Source: Mesorhizobium sp. M1E.F.Ca.ET.045.02.1.1
GTDB taxonomy: Bacteria > Pseudomonadota > Alphaproteobacteria > Rhizobiales > Rhizobiaceae
Direction of reading: 5' to 3'
Length of the DNA stretch: 64,000 bases
Assembly (NCBI RefSeq): GCF_003952485.1
Contig: NZ_CP034447.1
Coordinates: 372,001-436,000, forward strand
A program made the position numbers and the translations under genes. Shown here in pieces: positions 37,671 through 47,142 of the stretch. The notes beneath the pieces are model-generated. The model did not search any database, had not been told where the DNA came from, and saw only the letters and a program-made list of their open reading frames with translations. How positions within the stretch are numbered: position 1 is the first letter of the stretch; each line of letters opens with the position of its first letter.

Positions 37671-38675
37671 ATGTCTGTCGCGTCGTGGTCAGGGTCTTTG
37701 TTGGCCTGGGAACAGGAGCTCTCGGCGCTGAAGGCGCGGGTTGGGCGGGCGCTTCCTCGTCGTGAGCTGCGGGAGACGGGCACAGATTTCCTTGACGGCC
37801 TTCTTTCCGGCATTGAGCGCAAGACCGGCTGGCTGATGGGAGAGCAATCCGGAGCGGAGCGGCCTTATCGGGTGCAAGCGCTGTTCGGGCGCAGCCACTG
37901 GGACGCGGATCGGCTGCGAGACGAGGTTCGCGATTATGTAGTGGAGGCGTTGGGCGATGCGGATGGCGTCCTGATCGTCGACGAGACGGGATTTGTGAAG
38001 AAGGGCGATCGTTCCGCCGGTGTTGCGCGTCAGTACTCGGGAACGGCGGGCGGATCGAGAACAGCCAGATCGGCGTGTCTTGGCTTACGCGAGTCGCTAC
38101 GGTCAAGCGCTGGTCGATCGTCGGCTTTATCTGCCGCAGAGTTGGACAAAGGATCGGACGCGGTGTGCCAAGGCGTCATTTCCGGAGACGGTCGAGTTTG
38201 CGACCAAGCCGAAGATGGCGCGCCATGGTCGAGGCGGCGCTCGATGCCGGCGTCCCATGCGCTTACGTTCTTGGCTACGCTGTCTACGGGGCGGACAGTA
38301 GCCTTCGCCGGATGCTGGAAGCTCGCGAGCAGCCCTATGTCTTGGCGGTGCGAAGCGCTCACTTCATGCGCCGCCGGGAGGATCGTCGGTTTGATGAAAC
38401 CTCGCCCGAGGAACTGGCCGGCGAACTCGCACCCGAGGACTGGGCCTGTCATGCGGCAGGCGAAGGCGCCAAAGGGCCCCGGCTCTACGACTGGGCCCGT
38501 ATCCGCCGCCCTTGGACGTCAAAAGGCGGCTTCGAGCATTGGCTTCTCGTCCGCCGCAAGCGATCGACATCCGGAGAAGAAGCCTACTACCTGATCTTCG
38601 CCCCGCCCGGCTCCTCCTTGGCCGAGCTGGCGGCAGTGGCCGGCCTGCGTTGGGCGATCGAGGAGTGCTTTGAGC
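37671..38675 (+). pseudogene. IS701-family transposase, frameshifted and truncated
   Basis: The first frame (ATG 37671) reads SWSGSLLAWEQELSALKARV, RKTGWLMGEQSG, then GVLIVDETGFVKKGDRS and GVARQYSGTAGG, a classic IS701 transposase with the DETGF catalytic motif. After about 38045 the frame shifts (RRVLAYASRYGQALVDRRLY), shifts again near 38230 and continues to LRWAIEECFERAK, where it stops matching at about 38672. At least two frameshifts and a lost C-terminus make it non-functional. Confidence 0.85.
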
Positions 38676-39165
38676 GCGCCAAGGTTCGGAGCGAGCCCTG
38701 GTGGCGACGCTTGCGGAGATGTATGTGCTAGGGGTCTCGACCCGCAAGGTCAAGGCGATCACCGAAGAGCTGTGCGGCCATGCCTTCTCGGCCTCATCGA
38801 TCTCGGCCATCAACAAACGCCTGGACGAGAGTTTGAAGGCGTTTGCCGAACGCCCGCTTCAAGAGCCTTTTGCCTTACCTCATCCTCGATGCCCGCTACG
38901 AGAAGGTGCGTGAAGCTGGCATCGTCATGAGCCAGGCGGTGCTGATCGCAGTCGGCATCGACTGGGATGGGCGGCGCCAAATCTTGGCCGTCGAGATGGC
39001 CAATCGCGAAAGCCGCTCGGCCTGGAAGGACTTAGCCCTCAGGGGCGTCGAACTGGTCGTGTCCGACGACCATGCCGGCCTTGTGGCGGCGATCGGCGAG
39101 GTGATCCCGGAAGCGGCATACGTGCCGCGTGGCCAGCGGCAGGTGCATAGGCCACCAAATCTCTT
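38676..39165 (+). pseudogene. IS256-family transposase fragment
   Basis: RALVATLAEMYVLGVSTRKV and AITEELCGHAFSASSISAIN, then after a frameshift near 38865 LILDARYEKVREAG and VELVVSDDHAGLVAAI, are the middle of an IS256/Mutator transposase (ISRm3-like in style). Two catalytic Asp motifs (DARYEK, SDDHAG) remain; the C-terminal Glu part is gone. Confidence 0.8.
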
Positions 39166-39459
39166 GGCCCAACGCCTTTGAGCTCGCGTTCAGCATCTCG
39201 TTCACGATGAACCGGCCGTCTCATCAAACTGGCTTCCCCGGAAGCATCCAACCTTGGAAATTGATCGAGAAGCTCCATGCTACGCCGGGGGGCAACCAAC
39301 GTTGCAACAGATCCTTCATACCAATTCACAGAAATTTTGCGACCACACACCTCCGCTAATAGTACATTAACGGCAAAGTCTGAGGTCAGGGACAGCTTAA
39401 AGCTGATGCCGATTTACGCTTGGACCGCGCACCAGCATGCAATATCGGAGCAACAGCCA

Positions 39460-40677
39460 ATGGCAAGAAGAGCGCTTATCCTGGTTGAAGGTCATCGGGG
39501 AAATGGTTTGTCATACGTCCAAGCAGCCCAGCATCTTGGCCTTCATCCAATTACCTTGTCGGCCGACCCAACTCAGTACAGCTATCTTGCTGCGGAAGAG
39601 ATCGAGACTATCCTTGTCGATACAGACAATCTCGATGCTTTGATTCGCGAATGTTCTCAGCTACGTGCGACCTATGACATTGCTGGGATCACGGGCGCCT
39701 TGGACTCAGTCTATGCGGCAGTCGGCAAGCTCTGCCAGCATTTCGATCTACCGGGACCGAACCCTAGATCGATTGAACGGTGTAGTGACAAATTCACTCA
39801 ACGTCAGCTTCTCGCGGGGGCTGGCATTCCAATTCCTGCTTATCGCTTGGCAGCGAATGCAACCGACGTACAAAGCTCTGCTGCGGAAATCGGCCTTCCG
39901 GTGATTCTAAAGCCAACGGTAGGCAGCGGCAGCAGGGGTGTCCGATTGTGCCGCGACGTCGATGAGTTAACGGAACATACGGACTATCTGCTGGGCGGGA
40001 AGCACACATGGCGGTCTTCACCGAGAATACTGATCGAAGAATTCGCACAAGGCCCGTATTATTTCGCTGAGACAATGGGAAATGAGGTCATTGGGATTGG
40101 CGCCGGTGACTGGGGCCGCCCACCGCATTTCGTTTGTCGAGCGATGACCTTTCCGGCCCTGCTGAGCGATAACGAGCATAAGCGTGTCACCGATGTTTCG
40201 CTAGGCTGTTTGCGAGCTCTCGGCCTTGGGTGGGGTCCGACGAACATTGAATTCCGGTGGACGAAGCTTGGACCAGTCGTCATTGAAGTCAATCCGCGTC
40301 TTGCTGGCGCGCCCGAGCCTCAATTGGTTCAACTGGCTTACGGTGTCGATCTCATCTCCGAGCACATCAAGCTTGTCATCGGCGACGAATGCAATTTGCG
40401 CAGAAGGCATTCGCAGACTGCGGCCGCGCGGTACCTAGTTCCTGATCGCGATGGCACTCTCGATTGGATTGACGGCCACAGTCAGGCGGCTGCTATACCA
40501 GGTGTCGCCGAGGTCGAATTGTATGTTGAACCCAAGACGCCGATCGTTAGGAAAGGTGATGTCCGAGACTGCATAGGACAGATCATCGCCGTTTCACCCA
40601 GCCACGCTCGGACCGAAGCGATAATCCAGCGTGCCGTTGACTCGATTGATTGGTTGATCACGCCGGTGAAGTCCTAA
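39460..40677 (+). CDS. ATP-grasp carboxylate-amine ligase, copy 2
   Basis: 405 residues, starting MARRALILVEGHRGNG at ATG 39460; the preceding in-frame stretch from 39277 has no homology. It keeps VILKPTVGSGSRGVRL and VVIEVNPRLAGAPE. It is the most divergent of the three in the N-terminal half (TGALDSVYAAV; RSIERCSDKFTQRQ), while the C-terminal domain is nearly the same. It sits between decayed IS256 and IS110 elements, which supports spread by recombination or transposition. The frame is intact and the ATP-site residues are present, so it may still be active. Confidence 0.86.
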   Translation: MARRALILVEGHRGNGLSYVQAAQHLGLHPITLSADPTQYSYLAAEEIETILVDTDNLDALIRECSQLRATYDIAGITGALDSVYAAVGKLCQHFDLPGPNPRSIERCSDKFTQRQLLAGAGIPIPAYRLAANATDVQSSAAEIGLPVILKPTVGSGSRGVRLCRDVDELTEHTDYLLGGKHTWRSSPRILIEEFAQGPYYFAETMGNEVIGIGAGDWGRPPHFVCRAMTFPALLSDNEHKRVTDVSLGCLRALGLGWGPTNIEFRWTKLGPVVIEVNPRLAGAPEPQLVQLAYGVDLISEHIKLVIGDECNLRRRHSQTAAARYLVPDRDGTLDWIDGHSQAAAIPGVAEVELYVEPKTPIVRKGDVRDCIGQIIAVSPSHARTEAIIQRAVDSIDWLITPVKS

Positions 40678-41130
40678 ACTTGCTTCTCTACTCGGCGTGT
40701 TGAAGTCGAGCGCTTGCGAGCTTTCCGCTTCGCCGGCATCTGATGTTCTTTCGCGGCTTTTGCTTCTCTACGGGATTGGCGCTCAGGCCCTCCCTCCATG
40801 GGATTCAAGTGAACGAGGTGAGCAATCTGGAAAGCGTCCTGCCGAAGCGGAACAAGCAAGTTTGCGAACTCACCTCATTTGTTGTCCGCGAGGGACAATC
40901 GTCCCACCGGCAAGTGGGAACTTATCGTCTGGCTCCTTCCGGCTTTTACATTTCCTCCTTCATCAATATTCCCCTCTCCGGTTCGACCCTGCGGCCATCT
41001 TCACGTCCCGACCTTCTGCGGCTGGCCGCCTTGCGCAGTGGTCGTCAAGGGTGGGTCCCGACAGCGCCATCGCGTAGGGACTTGGCGCCCTTTACGAGCG
41101 CGAGCACGGCGGCAGGCTAGGTTTGGTTCG
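40678..41130. other. Intergenic stretch, no supported gene
   Basis: About 450 bp after the second ATP-grasp gene with short frames only, some lysine/arginine-rich. No family was recognised. Confidence 0.35.
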
Positions 41131-42147
41131 GCATGAGTTCCTTCCTGGTCCAGCGGAACTGTATTCCGTCGCTCCACATGCGATGCATGATCACCGCCAA
41201 CCGCCGTGCAAGCACGACGATTGCTTTTCGCATGCCACGCCGCTTGACGATATTATCGACCAAGCCTTTAGTCACGACCACTTGGACACGCGCGCCAGCA
41301 GGACCTGCGCGGCTTCATAGAGCAGCGCGCGCACCATGGCGTCGCCGCACAGCGAGATGCGGCCGACCCGGCGGCTTTCGCCCGACTCACTAAGCATCGG
41401 TGTCAGGCCCAGGACCGGGCCAACAGCTTTGAAGCTGCGGAGCGGATCGCAATGTCCATGGTTGCGGTGTAGGCTAGCGCCGCGACCGGCCCGACCCCCT
41501 GGGACCGTCATCAGACGGCACCTCCCATCCTCCCGAGCGAGCACCAGAACGTTTCGGTGAAGGGCGGCAAAGTGCTGGCGCAGCTTGCTTCGTGCATCGA
41601 GCAGCGGCTCAAGGAGCTCGATCAGGTCGGGCAGGCCTTCGGCGAGCTCGTGGATGCGTTGCTCGAATTTTGCGGCACTGACCATGCCCACCTTGAGCCC
41701 CGAAATTGCGCAGATCCCGCGGATGTCCTTCTCGATGGCAATCGCCCTGTCCTGCAGCAGCTTGCGTGCCGACAGCAGTGCCCGACGTTTCGCACCATCT
41801 GGGCACCGCAGGAATAGATGCGATCGGATTTGTTCGGCTGGGCCTGGAGAAATGCCTTGATGTGCCGGGTCTCGATGCAGATCACCGGCAAGCCAGCTTT
41901 GGCAAGACGCTCGAACAGCCATTGGATAAAGGTCCGGCTTCAAGCCCGATCCGCTCAAAATCCCAAGCAGGATCCTCGAGCACCCGCGCAAATCCACGGG
42001 ATGGCTTGCCACTTTCATTGCCCGGTACACCTTGCCTGCTTCATCGATGATGCACACCGCCGGCTCTTTCACCGAGCAGTCCAATCCGGCATAGTGTTTC
42101 GCGCTGCAATCCTTTCCTGATGCTTGTGGCTGTTCCTCACAGACCAC
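41131..42147 (-). pseudogene. IS110-family transposase, decayed
   Basis: The frame begins YAGLDCSVKEPAVCIIDEAGKV, the DEDD N-terminus of IS110, and continues with RALLSARKLLQDRAIAIEKD, ISGLKVG and the Tnp_20-like end GPVLGLTPMLSESGESRRVG. The central KTDRNDA-type segment is missing or out of frame, and the last about 45 residues (below 41272) are in another frame. Non-functional. Confidence 0.78.
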
Positions 42148-42263
42148 GTTTATGATCAGCTCGAGCGCAGCACCTCAGCCAGGCGTCGTCACCAAAGATG
42201 AGGCTCCGAGCCGAATACCCCATCTGGAAATTGAGGGCGGGTGCATGACGATGGAATATCGGC

Positions 42264-43470
42264 ATGGACGCGCACGCGCCAATCCCTTTCCGACCTGATT
42301 ATGAAGCTTGCGACCCGCCTGATCCTGGAGGAAGCACTGGAGGGGGAAAGCCGGGATGCGGTCGGGCGGGACTATTACGAACCCGGCGCCGAGCCGGCCA
42401 GGGTTACCGCAACGGCCTGCGCAGCGGGCGCCTTAAGACGGCGGAAGGCTTCGTGGAATACTCGGCCCCCGCAGGTGACGGGCCGCGGTGTGCCGTCCGG
42501 CGAGTATGTGAAGGGACGCACGGAGGCGCTCGAGGACCGCGCGGTGGAACTGCTGGCACGCGGTCTTTCGGTGCGCGAATTGAGGACGCCTTCGGCGATG
42601 AACCGGGGCGGCTGCTCCTGTCGAAAACCGCGGTCAGCGAGACCGGCCGGCAGACTACCAGGAGTTCGCCACGCGTGATCTTGGCGAATATGAGATCGCC
42701 TATCTGTTCGTCGACGGCATCGCGTAACGGATCCGCTCCGGGCAGAAGCGCCAGCCGGTGCTGGCCGCCTGGGGTTTACGGCATCTGGCGCCAAAGTACT
42801 TCTGCATCTGATGGCGGGTTTCAAGGAGGACGCCGAGACGGTGAGCGCATTCTTCCAGGACATGCGCGGCTGCGGGCTCGGCGATCCGCTGCTCGTCGTG
42901 TGCGACGGGGCAGCCGGCATCATTAAGGCGATCGAGACCTGCTTTCCGCGCTCGGAGCGTCAGCGCTGCCTGGGGCACCGGATGCGCAATGTCGCCGCCA
43001 AGGTGCCGGCAGACCGCTGGCCCGAGTTCAAGGCCCGCGCCACCGCGGCTTATCAGGCTCCCTCGCGCGCCATTGCCCGCGATCTCGCCGCCGGTCTGGT
43101 GAACGACTACGAGGCCCGAGCGCGGCCGCCTGCTTCATGGACGACTTCGAAGCGGCAATCGCGCATCTGATTGCCGAGCACTCACCGCCGCCATCAGTAC
43201 CACCAATCTTCTGGAACGTCTGTTCGTCGAGGAGCGGCGCAGGCTAAAGACCCTTCCCAATGCCCTCGGCGAGAAGCCCGTTCTCAAGCTTATGTTCAGC
43301 GCCATGATCCGAGCTACCGAGCGGTGGCGGGCAATCAGGATCACCGATTTCGAGCGCCGCCAGATGACCGCCGTCCGGCACGAACTCGATCAGGAATACG
43401 AGACCCGAAAAAAAGGGCCTCGACAAGAAAGCAGCGGCAAAGGAGCCCCGCCAGAATTTATCCAGCAGTT
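42264..43470 (+). pseudogene. Mutator/IS256-like transposase, multiply frameshifted
   Basis: Pieces in three frames line up as one transposase: GYRNGLRSGRLKTAEGFVEY, EYVKGRTEALEDRAVELLAR, DLGEYEIAYLFVDGIA, LLHLMAGFKEDAETVSAFFQ, then GDPLLVVCDGAAGIIKAIET, RQRCLGHRMRNVAAKV, and NLLERLFVEERRR-type C-terminal sequence. The DGI and CDGAAG Asp motifs are visible. At least four frameshifts. Confidence 0.8.
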
Positions 43471-43734
43471 CCCGGACTTGACCAGCTGCGACGGCACGCC
43501 TGATCAGAAAGCTCGCTTTCGGCGAGACACCCTTCTGCAGTTCATTACACCCGCAGATCCGAGCATACATGGAATCCTGCGCAGGTTCATAGTGGCTCGC
43601 CCGGAAGATACGGGCACTTGGTCAAGGTGCGCTTGATCCCCGCGCAATTCGTGAAGATTCCATGAGGAGGAGACGCGCGCGCCTAACTCGGAAGAGTTGG
43701 GCCGCTCACTTCCTCGACGGAGACCTTTGCCATG

Positions 43735-44690
43735 CAGGCTGCCAGAATGACCACCGCACATACGCTTGCGACCGTTGGGTGCGGCGCGATTTCCGTTTCT
43801 CTGGAGCTCAGCCGCTCAACGTGGCTGGTGACATTGCGGCCCCCGTGGGATCCAAGCTGTCGACGCAACAGGTGCGGGGTGGGGATATGCCGGACTGCTG
43901 GAGCGCTTTTCGGATCTGCAACGCCATGTCCGCCGCCGGACCGGCCGGATTGTCCCATTGATCGTGATCCAGGAAGCCGGACTGGACGGGTTCTGGATTC
44001 ACCGCGGCCTGATCGCGGAAGGGATCGAGAGCCACGTCGTTGACCCAGCTTCGATCGCGGTTTCGCGCAGGCATCGCCGCACCAAGACAGATCGGATCGA
44101 CGGGGGAGGCGCTTGTTCGCACACTCATGGCGTGGAAAGGGGCGAACCGCGGGTCTGTTTGATGGTTTGCGTACCGACACCGGAAGAAGCGGATCGTCGG
44201 CGCCTTTGCCAGAACTGAAGACTCTGATCGGAGAGACTATCCGTCATGTAAACCGGTTGAAGGGTCTGTTCTTGTCGCAAGGGACGGCGGGTACGATCCT
44301 CTGAACAATGACCGCCGGGATCGCCTGAAGGCTCTGCGCATAGGAGACGGGCGGCCGCTTCCGACATCTCAAGACGCTGGCCCTGCGCGAGCTGGAAGTC
44401 ATCGAGCTGCTTAACCGGCAGATCGAGGCCGTGAAGGCGGAGCGTGATGACTCTTGGAGGCTCCGGCCGCCAGCTCCGCACTGGAGCCGGTTCGGATGTT
44501 GCTCGAGCTCAACGGCGTTGGCCCCGGTTTTGCCGGCCCTTGTGATCCGAAGCCCTGTTCAGGAAATTCGCGAATGGAATTCTGGTGCAGCCGTTATTTC
44601 GGCGACCGCATGTGAGCTTAAGCGCGCAGGTCGACTGCGACACGCGTTTGCCAACGATGACCTGAAAATCCATACTTGATCCAATCCTCC
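43735..44690 (+). pseudogene. IS110-family transposase remnant (same type as 50061-51240)
   Basis: LIVIQEAGLDGFWIHRGLIA and EGIESHVVDPASIAVSRRHR, RRTKTDRIDG and the leucine-rich LKTLIGETIRHVNRLKGL region match the better-kept copy at 50294-51064. Several frameshifts; ends replaced by the next element near 44690. Confidence 0.78.
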
Positions 44691-44694
44691 TCAT

Positions 44695-45455
44695 GTGAGC
44701 CTTATGTGGAGTCGAACAAAAACGACATCATCGACGCTGAGGCGATCGTGGAGGCTACGGACGCGGCCGGTTCATCACCGTGAAGGAAACTGATCAGGTC
44801 GATCTTGCGCTGCACCGGATCGCGACCAGATGATCGACTCGAGGACGCGGTTGATCAAACAGATGCGGGCTTTCTGCCTCGAATACGGCGGCCTTTGCGT
44901 CAAGGCGCGGGATTGTTCAAATTTGATCTGCGGACGCTTTGAATGACGAGGAGAACGATTTGTCGCCGACTGCTGGGCGATCTAAACACCGATCTCTCTC
45001 GCCTTGAAGAGCGTATCCGCCAAGTGACGAAGGAGAGATCGAAGCGATTACCGATCGAGAGGAGGTGGCACGCCGACTATGACAATCCTGGTATCGGCGC
45101 ATTAGGTGCGACTGCTTCGCTCGCCGCTATCGGCAACGGGTAGCAGTTTCGCACAGCCCGCTGCGGCATGGCTGGGCTTGGTGCCCAGACAATACTCGAC
45201 CGGAGGAAAACAGACGTTGCTGGCATCAGCAAGCGGGGAACTGCTATGTGAGAAAGCTCCTGGTACATGGAGCGCGATCCTGGTTTCGGCATCTGGACCG
45301 AACGCGCGATAGCTTTGTAAGCTGGCTCAACGGGCCTTTAGTGTCGCATGCATCCGCACAAAGCAGTCGTCGCACTTGCCGCCAAGATGCCACGCATTGT
45401 CTGAGTGGTTTAACCAAGCCGGGTGCACTCTACGAACGCAGAGATCCTGCTTTCG
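44695..45455 (+). pseudogene. Second IS110-type transposase remnant
   Basis: Begins YVESNKNDIIDAEAIVEA, a different IS110 subgroup, and includes DLNTDLSRLEERIRQV, NPGIGALGATASLAAIGNG, and a C-terminal segment ending in VLTKPGALYERRDPAFA-like sequence in shifted frames. The N-terminal catalytic part is lost at the join with the preceding element. Confidence 0.75.
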
Positions 45456-45714
45456 CTGATGCTTGCGGCTCGATTGCAAGGCTCGTGAATCGAGATAACG
45501 AAACAGTGGACCAGCATGCCGTACGCCCTGTGCAAAAAAGCGGGCTTCGTGCCCGAATTGGGAACGGCGTGCGCGGATCTCGTCAGTGGCCTGGCTGCAA
45601 CAGGAGTCCAGTCGCGAGAGGCCGGACACATTTATGCAACTGAAATCGTCATTCGTGATGTCGCGACACCTTGCACGGACGGGGCAGACCATACATTTTT
45701 TGACAGAAGCTCCC

Positions 45715-45916
45715 AGTGCCGAGGCTTCTCATCTGGTCGGGGAGCAGCTTCTTGAGCTTTGCGTTCTCCTTCTAGGGCCTTCAGCCGCTTGGCATCAGAG
45801 ACTTCCATCCCGCCTTCCCGTGCTGGCGGACCAGATCGCCCGCCTTCGCACCCGCCTCATGCTCGCGGAAAACCGCGATGATTCCGTGAAACGCTTTCCC
45901 TTCATCTGTCCGTCCT
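45715..45916 (-). pseudogene. IS3-family orfA remnant
   Basis: On the minus strand MKGKRFTE, then AGAKAGDLVRQHG-type and GMEVSDAKRLKALEGE segments appear in shifting frames, the typical helix-turn-helix and leucine-zipper start of IS3 OrfA. No orfB follows. Confidence 0.65.
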
Positions 45917-46381
45917 TCAATCGAGGCCCGACTCCAATCTCAGGTGAAGTAAATTACCCGTGGCAGGTCAAAGCAAGACACGTCGGATCACGGAAATGTC
46001 CAAACGTTCAGACTCAAAACAAATTTTTTAATGTTACGTTTGCCGAAAAGAAAATTAAGATACCCTTCGCTCAAATTAACATTCAGCCTTTTGTTGGTGT
46101 GATAGATTTTGGGCGATACCGGTCGAGGACGGCGCCATGGCCGCAACCCTGCAATCGATAGCTTTGTGCACCCGTGCACGAGGTGACAACATCCAGCGTA
46201 AATAGCTGCGGAGCTGAAACTATGGAACGCCTGCCGATAACTGCGGCCTCTCAACTTGCATGGCTGGCAACCAGATTGTCCGACCAGTTTTTTTGGTCCC
46301 GTCGGTGCATTTCCTGAAGGGCGCCAAGGAGGCGTTTGCGCTTTGCCGACATCCGTTTAGAAAGATGGATGAGTTTGACCG
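45917..46381. other. Intergenic stretch, partly AT-rich, no supported gene
   Basis: About 460 bp; the part around 46015-46085 is clearly more AT-rich than its surroundings. No RNA gene or regulator binding site was recognised. Confidence 0.35.
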
Positions 46382-46930
46382 ATGAGGCTGACGACTGAAC
46401 GTCTCATATTGCGTCCCTGGGAGGACAAAGACCGGGGCCCAATGGCACGAATTTACAGTGACGCGCACGTCAGACGCTTCTTTCCCAAAGTGCTGACGGT
46501 CGAGGAAGCGAATGTCAAGATCGACGTTGCGATCGAGCGTGCCCGGACCAACGGGTTTCATTTTCAGGCCGCTGAGCTGAAGGGCAGCGGCGAGCTTATC
46601 GGTATGATCGGGCTCGGCGTCTTCTCAGAGGCGGTGCAGGCGGCAATTCCCAGCCATCGGAGCGTCGAAATCGGATGGGTGCTCGCAAAGGAACATTGGG
46701 GCAAAGGATTCGCGACCGAAGGTGCGCGGGCATGGCTCGAGTACGCCTGGTCAATCGGTCTGCCGGAGGTCGCGGCCTTCACAGCCAAGGAGAACGAGCC
46801 GAGCCAAAAGGTCATGCAGAAGATCGGCATGATTTATGATCCCGCGGGCGACTACGAGAACCCCGAGTTCGGCGCGGGCCACTGGTTGCGGCCTCAAGTG
46901 GTCTACCGGAAGCGGAATCCGACGTTGTAA
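46382..46930 (+). CDS. GNAT-family N-acetyltransferase (RimJ/RimL type)
   Basis: 182 residues. TERLILRPWEDKDRGPMARI at the start, VEIGWVLAKEHWGKGFATEG (acetyl-CoA-binding motif A) in the middle and ENEPSQKVMQKIGM near the end are hallmarks of the RimJ/RimL branch that acetylates N-terminal or small-molecule amines. No strong ribosome-binding site is seen. It stands alone between IS debris and the acylase gene on the same strand; the target is unknown. Confidence 0.9.
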   Translation: MRLTTERLILRPWEDKDRGPMARIYSDAHVRRFFPKVLTVEEANVKIDVAIERARTNGFHFQAAELKGSGELIGMIGLGVFSEAVQAAIPSHRSVEIGWVLAKEHWGKGFATEGARAWLEYAWSIGLPEVAAFTAKENEPSQKVMQKIGMIYDPAGDYENPEFGAGHWLRPQVVYRKRNPTL

Positions 46931-47142
46931 GAGCGGCATCCCATCAATTGAAAGAAGCGGAGGATGAGATTGCGATGTCAGCCGAGCAACGCGTCCCTCC
47001 AGCTGCACGCGGGGGAGCGTCCACCTATCGCTTTCGGATTGAGCGGTCGACAAGCTCGGTCCGCAATCCCGAGCCATAGTATGTAGCGGCGTTAACTTTT
47101 TCACGGGCCACGCGGGCACGGCCCAGAGCAAATAGGTTCTTC
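46931..47142 (+). other. Short gap with a possible tiny ORF
   Basis: A frame at 46975-47077 (MSAEQRVPPAARGG...) follows a GGAGG at a usable distance, but is only about 33 codons and matches nothing I know. It could be a leader ORF for the acylase gene or chance. Confidence 0.2.

Noticed and set aside
39277..39459. Extended N-terminus of ATP-grasp copy 2 (and likewise 54383-54601 for copy 3)
   Set aside because: The added residues are not shared among paralogues; the DNA there is conserved as an upstream region instead.
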